A stretch of DNA of 64,000 bases from CAWKEY01 sp963848675. GTDB taxonomy: Bacteria > Pseudomonadota > Gammaproteobacteria > Methylococcales > Methylomonadaceae. Made by a program: the position numbers and the translations under genes. Under the pieces are notes generated by a model. The model saw only the letters and a list, made by a program, of their open reading frames with translations. It did not search any database and was not told the origin of the DNA. The stretch lies in the NCBI GenBank assembly GCA_963848675.1, contig CAWKEY010000025.1:1-64000 (forward strand), in the 5' to 3' direction. The stretch's first letter is position 1. The number at the start of each line of letters is the position of its first letter. Positions 50,384 through 59,972 of the stretch are shown piece after piece.

Positions 50384-53200
50384 ATGGGAGCAATAAAACT
50401 TCTAATCACATTGTTTATGGGAGCAACCTTTGTTATTCCTCATACTGTTTTCGCGTTTAAACAACGTTTCCATGAGGACATCACTGAAAATATATTGAAA
50501 TCAAAGGGGTTTGACGAAGATTCGGCAGATCAAGTAGGCGACACCAATTGGTATACCGATATATTTGAATCTCACGTCGATGCCGCTCATGTAGATAACA
50601 ATTCATTTTCTGAAGCATCCGGAAGATTAGAAGATAAGCGAGAAGCCATAGCCAATGCGTTAGGTTCATGTGAACGTCGTGAGGCCTTGAATGAATTTGG
50701 GCGTGGATTACATACGGTGCAAGATGTATTTTCGCACTCCAACTCCATTGATAACGGCCACCCTATCAATGATTTATTATCAATGTCTGGCGGAGCAGCC
50801 ACTTGTACATTACCCAATTTCGCTCCTGGAGGGTTGGTTAGCGGTTATTTCAATTTGGGTGCTTTTTTAGCAGTAAAAGCTCAACCTCCTCTATTTAGCG
50901 ACATTGGCCAATGCATCGGCCATCCAATCGGAACTTGCTGCCATCTTGATTTAAATAAAGATGATCCTGATGCGGATAATGGCGCACGACATGGGCAAGC
51001 TTTGGATGCAGCACGAACAGGCACTGAAAAGTACCTCAGTCTTGTGGAAGAAAAGATTAGGGAGAGTTTTCCCGAACCGAAGTCGACTCAGCTGTTAAAA
51101 ATGTTTAAACGAAAACAGAGATCCGTTTATTTTGTCATTGATGATACTGGCAGTATGTCTGACGATATTGATGGAGTTCAGTCTGCCGCAAATTCGCTGC
51201 TTGATGAAATTATTGCTGGCGATGAAGCTCCTACGCTAGGCTTGGTGAGTTTTAAGGATTCACCCAATGATCGCGGAATTTCTTGTAATATTGAACAGCT
51301 TCGCAATGATATTAACGGCCTGTTTGCATCGGGTGGGGGCGATTGTCCGGAAGCGTCAAATTCGGCTATGCTACAAGCGCTATTACACTTTCCGGCCAAC
51401 GACTTAAGCAATATGCAGGCGCAAGGCGGACGGCTGATTCTAGTCACCGATGCCTCCGCTGGCGATGCCAATTTAGGCCCAACAGTAGCGGTAGAAGCCC
51501 AGACAAAAAGGGTAAGCATTGACGCTATTTTAACGGGTGATTGTGTTGAGGAAACCGGGGCTGCCGCGCGCATGGCCTCCGCAGCGCCCGCGATATTTTC
51601 GAGCAATAATCCTGCGGAGACTCGGGCCATAATGCCGACCGCCGGACCCACGGTAGCATCTGCTCTTTCGAGCGATCCCCTGACGTCTCCTTCAGCAAGA
51701 ACCCAGTTGAGAGCATTAACGCAAATATCAGGTGGTGTGCTTTTCAATGTTGAACGAATTGAGGTAGGTCAGGTTGTACCCACTCTGCTTGAGTTAAGTA
51801 AGCCCGAGACGGCAGTTACTTTCAACCGCGCCATGACATTAACTTCCGGAAGCCCGGTAGAATATGAAGTACCTATTGATAATACACTTAACACGTCTAT
51901 TACTTTTATGGTGACAGCTTCTCAAGCGGGAGCGTTACCCAGTTTCTCCTTAATTAGGCCTGACGGAACAACAGTAAATGATTCTGACACTGGTGTTACC
52001 CACCAAACTTTGAGTTCGGTAGATAGCTACGCCATAAAAACGCCCGCTGTAGGTAATTGGAAGCTCCGGTTTGAGGGTGTTGGAGGCTTTTCCGTACGCG
52101 TTTTCGGCCCCACTCCTTTCCAATTGAATAGCACAAGTTTACAAATCAGACAGGACGTTAATAAAACAACTCGGCCAGAAGTAGATTTTCTGCCTTTAAC
52201 TGGACAGCCGGTGGTGGGTGATTCAATCGTCGCTGATCTGAGACTTACCTCGGCTCCTCAAACTGCCACAGCCAGCCTAAGACGCCCGGATGGCAGTTTA
52301 ATTCAGGAACTTAGCTTGGAAGCTATTGATGGGGTGCGCAGATACCGGGCAAACTTGACTGTACCCAATGAAAGTTTCATTATTGAAGTCCGGGGAACAA
52401 CAGCGACTGGCGTAGCCTTCGTACGAGACGTTACTATTCCGTCGATACCACAAACGGTTGCGATTGAGTTAGAACCGTCTTCTTCTACTGTGCGCCCCGG
52501 CTCAGATGCCGTTATAAAAGTCAAAATCAAAAACGTAAGCGCGACTGCCGTCACCTATAATCTCAAGGTGCTTTCTTCATTGGACTGGATGGCAAGCGGC
52601 CCTACGTCGGTTTTGGTTCCGGCAAACGGTTTTACAGAAGTCAACTACACGGTTCAAGTCCCTGCCTCGGCAACAGAGGGAACTTTGAATAAGGTAACTT
52701 TTCTGGTCGAGGATGCCGCCACGCCTAGAAACCGTAATAATGCGTCTGCATCGATATTTGCCGGAGCGCTTAATCAACCGCCCGTTTGTACAAGTGCTAC
52801 GGTTGAGCCTTCAAGATTGTGGCCGCCTACTCATAAGTTGACTCCTGTTAGCATCAAAGGCATTACCGATCCGGATGGTGATACGGTTAACCTGACTATT
52901 AACTCAATAACCCAGGACGAGCCTGTCATTGGTAGTGCTGAAACTGCAAATCAATGCAAGAAAACGCCGGATGGTTCGGGAATAGGCACTGCTTCTGCTT
53001 CTGTACGTTCCGACAGAGATGAGAAGGGCGACGGACGTGTGTATGAAATCGGTTTTTCGGTAAGCGATGGCCGTGGCGAAAATTGTACAGGAAAGGTACA
53101 AGTGAGCGTGCCGAGGCTAGCCAACAAACCAGCCGTCAATAGTGGTCAGAAATATGATTCCACCGTCATTTCGGTTTCGCCCAGTAAACCCTGTTTGTGA
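50384..53200 (+). CDS. Large exported protein with VWA7-like N-terminal domain and von Willebrand A domain
   Basis: 938 aa with a signal peptide (to about AFAFKQ). Residues 25-225 are helical with spaced His/Asp (HEDIT at 30, AHVDN at 69, GRGLHTVQDVFSH at 107-118), like the HET-C/zinc phospholipase C type and the N-terminal domain of animal VWA7. Residues 245-430 are a von Willebrand A domain with MIDAS DDTGSMS (253-259). A beta-sandwich region follows and ends with a bacterial Ig/cadherin-like segment (LWPPTHKLTPVSI, GITDPDGDTVNL). Probably an extracellular or surface adhesion or lipase-like protein. Overlaps by one base with an in-frame-shifted downstream start; next gene is 53266. Confidence 0.85.
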   Translation: MGAIKLLITLFMGATFVIPHTVFAFKQRFHEDITENILKSKGFDEDSADQVGDTNWYTDIFESHVDAAHVDNNSFSEASGRLEDKREAIANALGSCERREALNEFGRGLHTVQDVFSHSNSIDNGHPINDLLSMSGGAATCTLPNFAPGGLVSGYFNLGAFLAVKAQPPLFSDIGQCIGHPIGTCCHLDLNKDDPDADNGARHGQALDAARTGTEKYLSLVEEKIRESFPEPKSTQLLKMFKRKQRSVYFVIDDTGSMSDDIDGVQSAANSLLDEIIAGDEAPTLGLVSFKDSPNDRGISCNIEQLRNDINGLFASGGGDCPEASNSAMLQALLHFPANDLSNMQAQGGRLILVTDASAGDANLGPTVAVEAQTKRVSIDAILTGDCVEETGAAARMASAAPAIFSSNNPAETRAIMPTAGPTVASALSSDPLTSPSARTQLRALTQISGGVLFNVERIEVGQVVPTLLELSKPETAVTFNRAMTLTSGSPVEYEVPIDNTLNTSITFMVTASQAGALPSFSLIRPDGTTVNDSDTGVTHQTLSSVDSYAIKTPAVGNWKLRFEGVGGFSVRVFGPTPFQLNSTSLQIRQDVNKTTRPEVDFLPLTGQPVVGDSIVADLRLTSAPQTATASLRRPDGSLIQELSLEAIDGVRRYRANLTVPNESFIIEVRGTTATGVAFVRDVTIPSIPQTVAIELEPSSSTVRPGSDAVIKVKIKNVSATAVTYNLKVLSSLDWMASGPTSVLVPANGFTEVNYTVQVPASATEGTLNKVTFLVEDAATPRNRNNASASIFAGALNQPPVCTSATVEPSRLWPPTHKLTPVSIKGITDPDGDTVNLTINSITQDEPVIGSAETANQCKKTPDGSGIGTASASVRSDRDEKGDGRVYEIGFSVSDGRGENCTGKVQVSVPRLANKPAVNSGQKYDSTVISVSPSKPCL

Positions 53201-53265
53201 TGGTTAGCTGGTTAGATTTCATATATGCTGATCTACAGGGGCCTGTGTTTCATAGGTACCCTGCT

Positions 53266-54294
53266 ATGAAAGCTTGGTTCTGTAATAAGATCGTACTCGG
53301 TTTTTCTTTAGGTCTAGTCTTTTCATATCCAACCAATGCAGCCAGTATTTTTAATCGGTTATTCAATAATGACGAAACTACCGCTAATCACTTAAACGTT
53401 GCCAAAATACTGGAAGAACGATTCCCTTTGGTAGAGGGATGGCAAACCCAGATCAATCGACTTTATTTTGATGACCAAAATAAACTTCATTGGAATAACT
53501 CAAGCATTAAAACTTTATCCACGCCTTGCCTGACGAAAGCAAACGAATATCAACGACAAACGTTGTTATTGAACCCTAGGATTGATCATGTTCGTTGTAC
53601 ATCGGTTGATGATAAAACAGGAGACAATGGCTTTTTAGTTCAGCTTGATCCGGCGGGAAAGGTTATTTGGCAGCGGGAGCTGGCTTTCAACTCCGGCGAA
53701 TTTAAAATTAAAGAATACGTCAGGGGCGCTTACCAACAAGGTATAGTGCTAAATAACTTAACAGTCCTCTCTCCTCTTTCAGGTGATATCCTTATTCCGC
53801 CCAAGTTAAAAACTGAGAAACAAAGCCCCCCTATACGGCCTATACCATTCCATTCGGTGTCTAGAGCAAGTGCATATATACCCGAGCGCAAGGGTTTTGT
53901 ATCTTACACAGCTGATGTTACGTTAGTTAAAAAAACTGGCGGTCTTTATTTTATTGATGAATCCTCTGGAAAAAAGGAGCTATGGTTGCCCGTAGTGACT
54001 ACTCACCGGGCTGCCTGGAACGTGTTGGAAATGGCGCCCATACCAGGAGGTCGCTATTTACTATTAGCCCACAAACTTGATTTGCGGGGCTCTAACCGTG
54101 TTTCGGTGACTGTATTTGATCTCGATACTCGAAAGATTGTTTATGAAGAACGGTTTGGCGAAAATGAGTGCTGTGATTCACCTCAAATAATCGTAGGAAA
54201 AGATGGAAACTTCGGGTTTGCCTTCATTTATCGCACAACGAAGGAAAGTAAACGTGTGCTAATCCATTATGTTATGCCAAACCCAAACCGCTGA
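53266..54294 (+). CDS. Exported protein of unknown function
   Basis: 342 aa from the ATG at 53266, which gives a clear signal peptide (KIVLGFSLGLVFSYPTNAAS). An in-frame start overlapping the upstream stop would bury that signal behind 23 residues. The mature protein is about 310 residues, mostly beta strand, with DAAGK-like turns such as LDPAGKVIWQREL and FDLDTRKIVYEERFG that recall repeated blades, as in beta-propellers; no catalytic motif is visible. It follows the VWA7-like gene directly and may act with it. Confidence 0.7.
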   Translation: MKAWFCNKIVLGFSLGLVFSYPTNAASIFNRLFNNDETTANHLNVAKILEERFPLVEGWQTQINRLYFDDQNKLHWNNSSIKTLSTPCLTKANEYQRQTLLLNPRIDHVRCTSVDDKTGDNGFLVQLDPAGKVIWQRELAFNSGEFKIKEYVRGAYQQGIVLNNLTVLSPLSGDILIPPKLKTEKQSPPIRPIPFHSVSRASAYIPERKGFVSYTADVTLVKKTGGLYFIDESSGKKELWLPVVTTHRAAWNVLEMAPIPGGRYLLLAHKLDLRGSNRVSVTVFDLDTRKIVYEERFGENECCDSPQIIVGKDGNFGFAFIYRTTKESKRVLIHYVMPNPNR

Positions 54295-54338
54295 GTGCTG
54301 GTTTTTATTGATCATGTAGATTTCGGTTGAATTCGCTT

Positions 54339-54398
54339 AAGGTCAAACCGGTTAATTCAAAAGGCTCATCCGGCTTTAGTAATGTCAAAAGACTATGA
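54339..54398 (+). pseudogene. Relic of a second protease-type C terminus
   Basis: About 70 bp (54339-54410) nearly identical to the end of the metalloprotease gene (48458-48529). It encodes KVKPVNSKGSSGFSNVKRL followed by TGA, but there is no gene upstream. A duplicated copy of the protease has been deleted except for its last codons and 3' flank. Confidence 0.8.
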
Positions 54399-54563
54399 CT
54401 TTTTGATTAGTGAGATTCTTCCGTAAACCCCAGCCAAGCTGCGGACCTTTGCCCGCCGCAGCCAGCAGGCGCTCGGGCAAGGTTTTGAGCTGAAACCGGC
54501 AGCTGAACTAGCGCTAAGGGGTTCCTTTTTTTGTATGAACTGACCCCGCATCCGGTGTGATGA

Positions 54564-55373
54564 TCATAACCCCGTTTTTGCCGACTTCACCACCGGTGAC
54601 AGAGCTTCGATTTCGCGGGAGATGATCGAATAAAGCTCTGGGGTCCATTCCGGAAGCTCTACTGAGTCAGCCTGCAAAGGGTAGGCCCTGGGGTCGTGCG
54701 GGGCAATCACGACTTTCACATTTTCGGCGCCCACTTGCGCAGTGAGGACAAAAAGTTCCTCTATCGCTTCATCGCCCATGGCCAGGCAACCGATGGAAGC
54801 GGCTCTGCCGTGGATGAAGATATCCGAACCCGGTTCGGCGCGCCCCTCCTGCCAGGCATGGAAGAGGTCGAATTCGTTGGGGTAATTTAATTTCATCGAC
54901 AAGTGGTAATTGCTGTTTGGATTCAACCCTTCAATGCGGTAAATGCCTTCCGGCACCTGCCTGTCGCCTTGGCGCAACTTGGGGCCGGCTACGCCGCTGG
55001 CGGCCTGGATGTCATAGTCGCGGATGAAGCGGAACTCGCCGCTGCTCCTGGCCCATAGCTCCAGTTTCTTTTCCTGTTTCAAAGCGACGAAGGTGACTTC
55101 CCGAGGGGGATAAGGCACCTTGGCCTTGGCGAAATAGGTGTTGAGTTTACGCGTCGCGTATGTGCCGTAAACTTGTAGAATATCCCCCACGGTCCGCTGG
55201 TCGGACAGAGGCGGGATGTAATACATTTTCCGGTCGGCTTGCGCTTGGGGCGTGGCGGCTCTGGTAATGCTGACCGTGCTGGTGCTGACCGTGGTAGCAG
55301 GCTTGTGCCCGGAGCATGCGCCGAGCAATCCTGTCAAGGCCAAGCCGGCAATGATTTTGACTGTTGATTTCAT
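54564..55373 (-). CDS. L,D-transpeptidase (YkuD-type) lipoprotein
   Basis: 269 aa from the ATG at 55373; an earlier in-frame start adds 11 residues before the signal peptide. Lipobox LLGAC. The YkuD-like catalytic region has IHGRAASIGCLAMGD, with the His and Cys of the HxxxxSxGC active site. The family crosslinks peptidoglycan or attaches lipoproteins; this subgroup (YafK-like, Glu-Leu-Trp start region) includes the E. coli YafK/DpaA amidase-type enzyme that removes Braun lipoprotein, so hydrolysis is also possible. Confidence 0.82.
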   Translation of the reverse strand: MKSTVKIIAGLALTGLLGACSGHKPATTVSTSTVSITRAATPQAQADRKMYYIPPLSDQRTVGDILQVYGTYATRKLNTYFAKAKVPYPPREVTFVALKQEKKLELWARSSGEFRFIRDYDIQAASGVAGPKLRQGDRQVPEGIYRIEGLNPNSNYHLSMKLNYPNEFDLFHAWQEGRAEPGSDIFIHGRAASIGCLAMGDEAIEELFVLTAQVGAENVKVVIAPHDPRAYPLQADSVELPEWTPELYSIISREIEALSPVVKSAKTGL

Positions 55374-55669
55374 AATGTGGGCTGGAAATGAAGTAGGAAC
55401 TGTCATAGTTTAGGTAACCCAATACATATCTGCAAGCTCGAAGCCTTAGCGTCGGCTGCAGGCAAGAGAACAGTATAGGGATTTTGTGTGCGCCGGGAGT
55501 GCACTGCTCTGAGTATGTGGGATGAGCTGCGCAAGCCGATCCTTTTGTTTAGCGAAACGTTTGTCACGAGCATGCAGGCTGAATTATCCGGTAATTCGCT
55601 GGACGAGATTCCGCGTACAACGCCCCGCCTGCCAAACCGTTGACCGATTAACGCACAGAACAAGCCGGC

Positions 55670-55803
55670 AACCGGGCCTCGGAATGGTTTTGGCTTATCT
55701 GAGTGGTGACCATTCGATGAAGGGAATTGCCCATAAATTTGCTGTGCATCACACCACGGTCAGTCGTGCTGTTAAAGGATTTGAGTCAGCGCATTCTGGT
55801 TAA
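55670..55803 (+). pseudogene. RAYT (REP-associated tyrosine transposase) C-terminal fragment
   Basis: The last 36 codons read MVLAYLSGDHSMKGIAHKF and HHTTVSRAVKGFES, a helix-turn-helix typical of the C terminus of REP-associated Y1 transposases. The HUH catalytic domain is absent from the upstream 260 bp. A relic. The region from 55407 to 55957 otherwise shows nothing convincing. Confidence 0.6.
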
Positions 55804-55953
55804 TGTGATTTTGAAAGGCCTGATGCTCTGTGCTTGCGCGATATAAAAAAATATTGTCTTGCACTCGATCTAAACTATGATTCCATTAACAACAAATTCA
55901 ATATTTATGCCGCCAATCAAAAAGTGCAAGTGTGGTAACAACTAATGAGAGGC

Positions 55954-57040
55954 GAATTCAACCCATAAATGCAACACCCAGCAAATTATCGGTATCAAGT
56001 CTCGCCATTTTACAAAACACCTCCCAAGGAGTTTTGTAGTTTAAGGTTTTTCTAGGTCTATGGTTAAGCCCAGCCAAAGCTTTATTGGCATCGACTTGTG
56101 TTACTTGATCCAGCGGCTTAGCTTTCGGAAAATATTGCCTCAATAAGCCGTTGTGGTTTTCATTTAAACCACGCTCCCAAGAATGATAGGGCTTGGCAAA
56201 ATAGGTTTCATAATTCAATGCCTTAGCGATATCTAGATGCCGACAAAATTCACGACCATTATCAAAAGTGATGGTGTGGACAAAAGCGGCGAAGGGCTTT
56301 AGGGCTTCAATAATCGCGTCTTTGGCCAACCCGGCCTCCTTGCGGATAATGGGAATGACGAGGTTCAATTTTGACACCCGTTCGGTCAAAGTGACTAAAA
56401 CCCCTTTATGGCCTTTGCCTATGACCGTATCGGCTTCCCAATCACCTATGCGGGTCTTTTCAGCCACTATGGAGGGGCGCTCGTCAATGTCTACACGACC
56501 AGGAATGGTGCCACGATAGTCATTTTTACCATAACGTTTACGATACGGCTTAGCTTGATGCCGCAAATGCTTGTATAGCTCACCACCCTTGGCTTTGTCT
56601 GCCAAGATAAAGCGATAAATCGTTTCATGGCTAACCGTCGGCTCATCCAGTATTCTTAAGCGCCCTGAAATTTGCTCCGGGCTCCATTTCTCTTCGATCA
56701 ATGGCGTTATCACCTGCTTCATCGCCTCGTCAAGCTTGATCGCTTTGGGCTTATCTGCATGGCGTTGTTCGGCTTTGGTCTGAGCTTGCTGGTAACGGTA
56801 CCCACGTTGACCCTTATTTCGACGCAGTTCCCGACTGATAGTGGACTTACTCCTGCCTATGTCTTTGGCTATCTCTTCCAAGGAAACTTTTTTCTTATGC
56901 ATTAGGTAGATATGGTATCTTTCTTCTTGGGTTAGATGGTTGAATGTTCTCATTGGACACCTCTTTAGTTTTTTGTTTTGGTAGACGGAAACTATACCAT
57001 CTAGCCTCTTTAAGAGGTGTTGCATTTATTATATGAATTC
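55954..57040 (-). mobile_element. IS30-family insertion sequence (about 1087 bp)
   Basis: Imperfect terminal repeats: GAATTCAACCCATAAATGCA at the left (55954) and, as reverse complement from the right end (57040), GAATTCATATAATAAATGCA. The transposase frame is intact. Flanks GGC and AAG show no convincing 2-3-bp duplication. It lies 80 bp upstream of a dehydrogenase gene read in the other direction. Confidence 0.85.
55958..56953 (-). CDS. IS30-family transposase
   Basis: 331 aa from the ATG at 56953 (RBS AAGAGGTG); an upstream in-frame start lies in the terminal repeat. N-terminal helix-turn-helix (EERYHIYLMHKKKVSLEEIAKDIGRSKSTISRELRRN is spread over residues 9-45), then the DDE core: Asp in IGDWEADTVIG, Asp in TFDNGREFCRH and Glu in RGLNENHNGLLRQYFPK. 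It belongs to the IS30/IS1655-like group. Complete. Confidence 0.95.
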   Translation of the reverse strand: MRTFNHLTQEERYHIYLMHKKKVSLEEIAKDIGRSKSTISRELRRNKGQRGYRYQQAQTKAEQRHADKPKAIKLDEAMKQVITPLIEEKWSPEQISGRLRILDEPTVSHETIYRFILADKAKGGELYKHLRHQAKPYRKRYGKNDYRGTIPGRVDIDERPSIVAEKTRIGDWEADTVIGKGHKGVLVTLTERVSKLNLVIPIIRKEAGLAKDAIIEALKPFAAFVHTITFDNGREFCRHLDIAKALNYETYFAKPYHSWERGLNENHNGLLRQYFPKAKPLDQVTQVDANKALAGLNHRPRKTLNYKTPWEVFCKMARLDTDNLLGVAFMG

Positions 57041-57120
57041 AAGAGAATAACATTCTCAGCCCCAACCTTTATACAAACTCATCGAAACAAGTGGGTATTG
57101 ATGAAAAAGATATTTGACCT

Positions 57121-58212
57121 ATGAGCAATGCCTTAACGACATACTTATCCAGCGACCTAAGAGAATTCAGCACCAACGTATTTCTCTATTTTGGGATATC
57201 CAAACAGGATGCCGAACAGGCTGCAGACGTATTAAGTCTTTCTGACCTCCGTGGTATTGATTCTCATGGTATGGCACGACTGCATTCTTACTTTGATATG
57301 CTGACGCTGGGTAAAATCAATCCGCGACCAAACATCAAAATCATTCGCGACAAAAAGAGTTTATGTACAGTAGATGGCGACAACGGCCTAGGTTTGGTTG
57401 TTGGACCTAAAGCGAATGAAATCGCCATGGACAAAGCGGAAACTCATGGCTCCGGCTGGGTTAGCGTATGCAACACCAATCACTTTGGCATTGCCTCCTA
57501 TTACTCATTAAAAGCCCTGGAACGAGACATGATCGGCTGGTCGATGACCAACACGACCAAACTGGTTTCCCCGCTGTGGGGAGCTGAAAGAATGCTTGGC
57601 ACAAATCCAATTTCGATTGCCTTCCCGGGCATAAACAACCCGCCCATTGTTATTGATTTCGCTACAAGTGCGGCAGCATATGGGAAGATTGAAATCGCTA
57701 TGCGCAAGGGAACGCCTGTGCCTAAAGGCTGGAGCATCAACAATCAAGGCGATATGACAACCGACCCAAATGATATGATCAATGGCGGCGCATTATTGCC
57801 GCTGGGTTCTGAGCGTGAATTGGGCGGACATAAGGGTTATGCGCTGTCTGCAATGGTAGACATACTTACCTCTGTCTTGAGTGGCGCCAATTGGGGGCCA
57901 TTTGCGCCTCCTTTTGCGCTGCGCCAGGAGATTCCCTCCCGAAGTGTGGGCAAAGGAATCGGACATTTTTTTGGCGCGATGCAGATTGACGGCTTTATGG
58001 AGGTCGACGAATTCAAAAAGAGGATCGATGAATGGATCGAGGTATTTAGAAACACAAAGCCTGTAAAAGGCCATGAAGCGGTTCTTATTCCTGGTGATCC
58101 TGAACACGCCGAAGAAGCAATCCGCAGAAAAAGCGGCATACCGCTGATACAAGCGGTAGTGGATGACTTGAAAGATATTTCCAAACAAACTGGCATTCCC
58201 TTTCCAAATTAG
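57121..58212 (+). CDS. Malate/L-lactate/ureidoglycolate-type dehydrogenase (Ldh2 family)
   Basis: 363 aa. SDLRGIDSHGMARL (catalytic His49 nearby), NTNHFGIASYYS, LGTNPISIAFPG and GHKGYALSAMVDILTSVLSG are the NAD(P)-dependent Ldh2 signatures (MDH, ComC, YlbC, YiaK). It oxidises a 2-hydroxy acid; the substrate cannot be told, though L-malate or sulfolactate is common. The ATG lacks a strong RBS. It lies just downstream of IS30, which may affect its promoter. Confidence 0.9.
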   Translation: MSNALTTYLSSDLREFSTNVFLYFGISKQDAEQAADVLSLSDLRGIDSHGMARLHSYFDMLTLGKINPRPNIKIIRDKKSLCTVDGDNGLGLVVGPKANEIAMDKAETHGSGWVSVCNTNHFGIASYYSLKALERDMIGWSMTNTTKLVSPLWGAERMLGTNPISIAFPGINNPPIVIDFATSAAAYGKIEIAMRKGTPVPKGWSINNQGDMTTDPNDMINGGALLPLGSERELGGHKGYALSAMVDILTSVLSGANWGPFAPPFALRQEIPSRSVGKGIGHFFGAMQIDGFMEVDEFKKRIDEWIEVFRNTKPVKGHEAVLIPGDPEHAEEAIRRKSGIPLIQAVVDDLKDISKQTGIPFPN

Positions 58213-58407
58213 CAGTTGTTGATTTTGATCTATAAACCGGTCTTATTTGCGCCAAGGTAACATTACCCCTCCGTCATCATCACACGCCCTCAATCCTAGA
58301 TAAACATCCATTATAAGGCTCGTTTTAATTGTTGATAAAACCGCTTTCCATCATGATCAAGTTCCCCTATCCTTTATGGCGCTAATTTTTAAATTTATAG
58401 AAAACTT

Positions 58408-59688
58408 ATGACTGAAGCAACTGTGTTATTTTCCGATGCCAAACAAGTAATACCCGGCGGCGTGAATTCGCCGGTACGCTCCTTCAGCGGAGTAGGTGGA
58501 ACGCCGGTATTTATCGATCATGCCCTGGGCGCATATATCTACGACAGCATGGGCAATCGCTACATCGATTATGTCGGTTCATGGGGGCCGATGATTTTGG
58601 GCCATGCCCACCCGGAAGTGATCGCCGCCGTTAAATCGGCTGCTGAAAAAGGCCTGAGCTTTGGCGCGCCGACAGAAATTGAAACGCACATGGCCAAACG
58701 GGTTTGCGAATTGATGCCCTCCATAGATCTGGTGCGCATGGTCAGTTCCGGCACCGAAGCAACCATGAGCGCAATTCGTTTAGCCAGAGGCTACACCGGG
58801 CGCGACAAAATCGTTAAATTTGAAGGCTGTTATCATGGCCATTCCGATTCCTTACTGGTTAAAGCCGGTTCCGGCGCGTTAACCTTTGGTGTACCCAGCT
58901 CGCCGGGCGTACCGGCATCTGTTGCTGAAAATACCCTTACTTTAATTTATAACCATAGCGCATCGGTTGAACAAACATTTGCCGAGCTGGGTGAACAGAT
59001 TGCCTGCATTATCGTTGAACCGGTTGCCGGCAATATGAACTGCATTCCGCCGGCGCCGGGTTTTCTGGAAACCTTGCGCGAGGTCTGCGACCACTATGGC
59101 AGCGTATTGATTTTTGATGAAGTCATGACCGGTTTTAGAGTCGGCCTGAATGGCGCTCAGGGGGTTTATAAGGTCAAACCCGACTTAACCACGCTGGGCA
59201 AAATCATAGGCGGCGGCATGCCGGTAGGCGCGTTTGGCGGTCAGCGTCAAATTATGGAACAGCTTGCCCCGCTTGGCCCGGTTTATCAGGCCGGCACGCT
59301 TTCCGGTAATCCTGTCGCCATGGCCGCCGGCTTAAAAACCCTGGAACTGATTGCACAACCGGGTTTTTACCCCGCGTTGACTGCAAAAACCGAAAAACTG
59401 ACGTCCGGCTTGAGAGACCGCGCCCATAAGGCCGGCATCGCCATAACCACGAATGCCGTTGGCGGCATGTTCGGGCTGTTTTTTAGCCCGGAAAAGCAGG
59501 TGTCTTGCTTTGCCCAGGTCATGCAATGTGATCAGCATCTGTTCAAGCGCTTTTTTCATGCAATGCTGGAGCAGGGTATTTATCTGGCACCTTCTGCGTT
59601 TGAAGCCGGATTTGTTTCAGCCGCACACAGCGATGAAGATCTGGATAAAACTCTGGATATTGCTGAAGCAATATTTAAACGCTTATAA
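58408..59688 (+). CDS. hemL: Glutamate-1-semialdehyde 2,1-aminomutase
   Basis: 426 aa, the standard length. PLP lysine is Lys265 in TTLGKIIGGGMPVGAFGG; SSGTEATMSAIRLAR, GCYHGHSDSLLVKAGSG and PVAGNMNCIPP are diagnostic of HemL. It converts glutamate-1-semialdehyde to 5-aminolevulinate for haem synthesis by the C5 pathway. Standalone gene, with a good terminator after its stop. Confidence 0.98.
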   Translation: MTEATVLFSDAKQVIPGGVNSPVRSFSGVGGTPVFIDHALGAYIYDSMGNRYIDYVGSWGPMILGHAHPEVIAAVKSAAEKGLSFGAPTEIETHMAKRVCELMPSIDLVRMVSSGTEATMSAIRLARGYTGRDKIVKFEGCYHGHSDSLLVKAGSGALTFGVPSSPGVPASVAENTLTLIYNHSASVEQTFAELGEQIACIIVEPVAGNMNCIPPAPGFLETLREVCDHYGSVLIFDEVMTGFRVGLNGAQGVYKVKPDLTTLGKIIGGGMPVGAFGGQRQIMEQLAPLGPVYQAGTLSGNPVAMAAGLKTLELIAQPGFYPALTAKTEKLTSGLRDRAHKAGIAITTNAVGGMFGLFFSPEKQVSCFAQVMQCDQHLFKRFFHAMLEQGIYLAPSAFEAGFVSAAHSDEDLDKTLDIAEAIFKRL

Positions 59689-59698
59689 ACCGGGCGCT

Positions 59699-59744
59699 AT
59701 TGTGGGGCGCATTGGCTTGCGGCCTCACAATATTAATTTTTTTT
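59699..59744 (+). terminator. Rho-independent terminator of hemL
   Basis: Near-perfect stem ATTGTGGGGCGCA with TGCGGCCTCACAAT, closely followed by a T-run (ATTTTTTTTG). About 10 bp after the hemL stop. Confidence 0.9.
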
Positions 59745-59972
59745 GTCTCCAGGCGGGCTATCCAGATTTTCAGGCAGAATTCGATCAATACCTGGATGCT
59801 TTAGCCGGGCCGCAATGCTCGCCAGGATGTGTTGTAGATTCATATGATCATCGAAGCGTCGTAACTTTTCATCCACTGGCGTTAGGCTTGCTGCTGGATC
59901 GGCGATGACTGCATTGGCGCGCAGCAGAGCAAGAAGATGCCTCAGTTGGTGATAAATTGTTGACGCTCGCAA

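Noticed and set aside
59733..59972. 79-codon minus-strand frame after hemL
   Set aside because: No recognisable motif or RBS and it overlaps the hemL terminator; may be a relic but cannot be supported.
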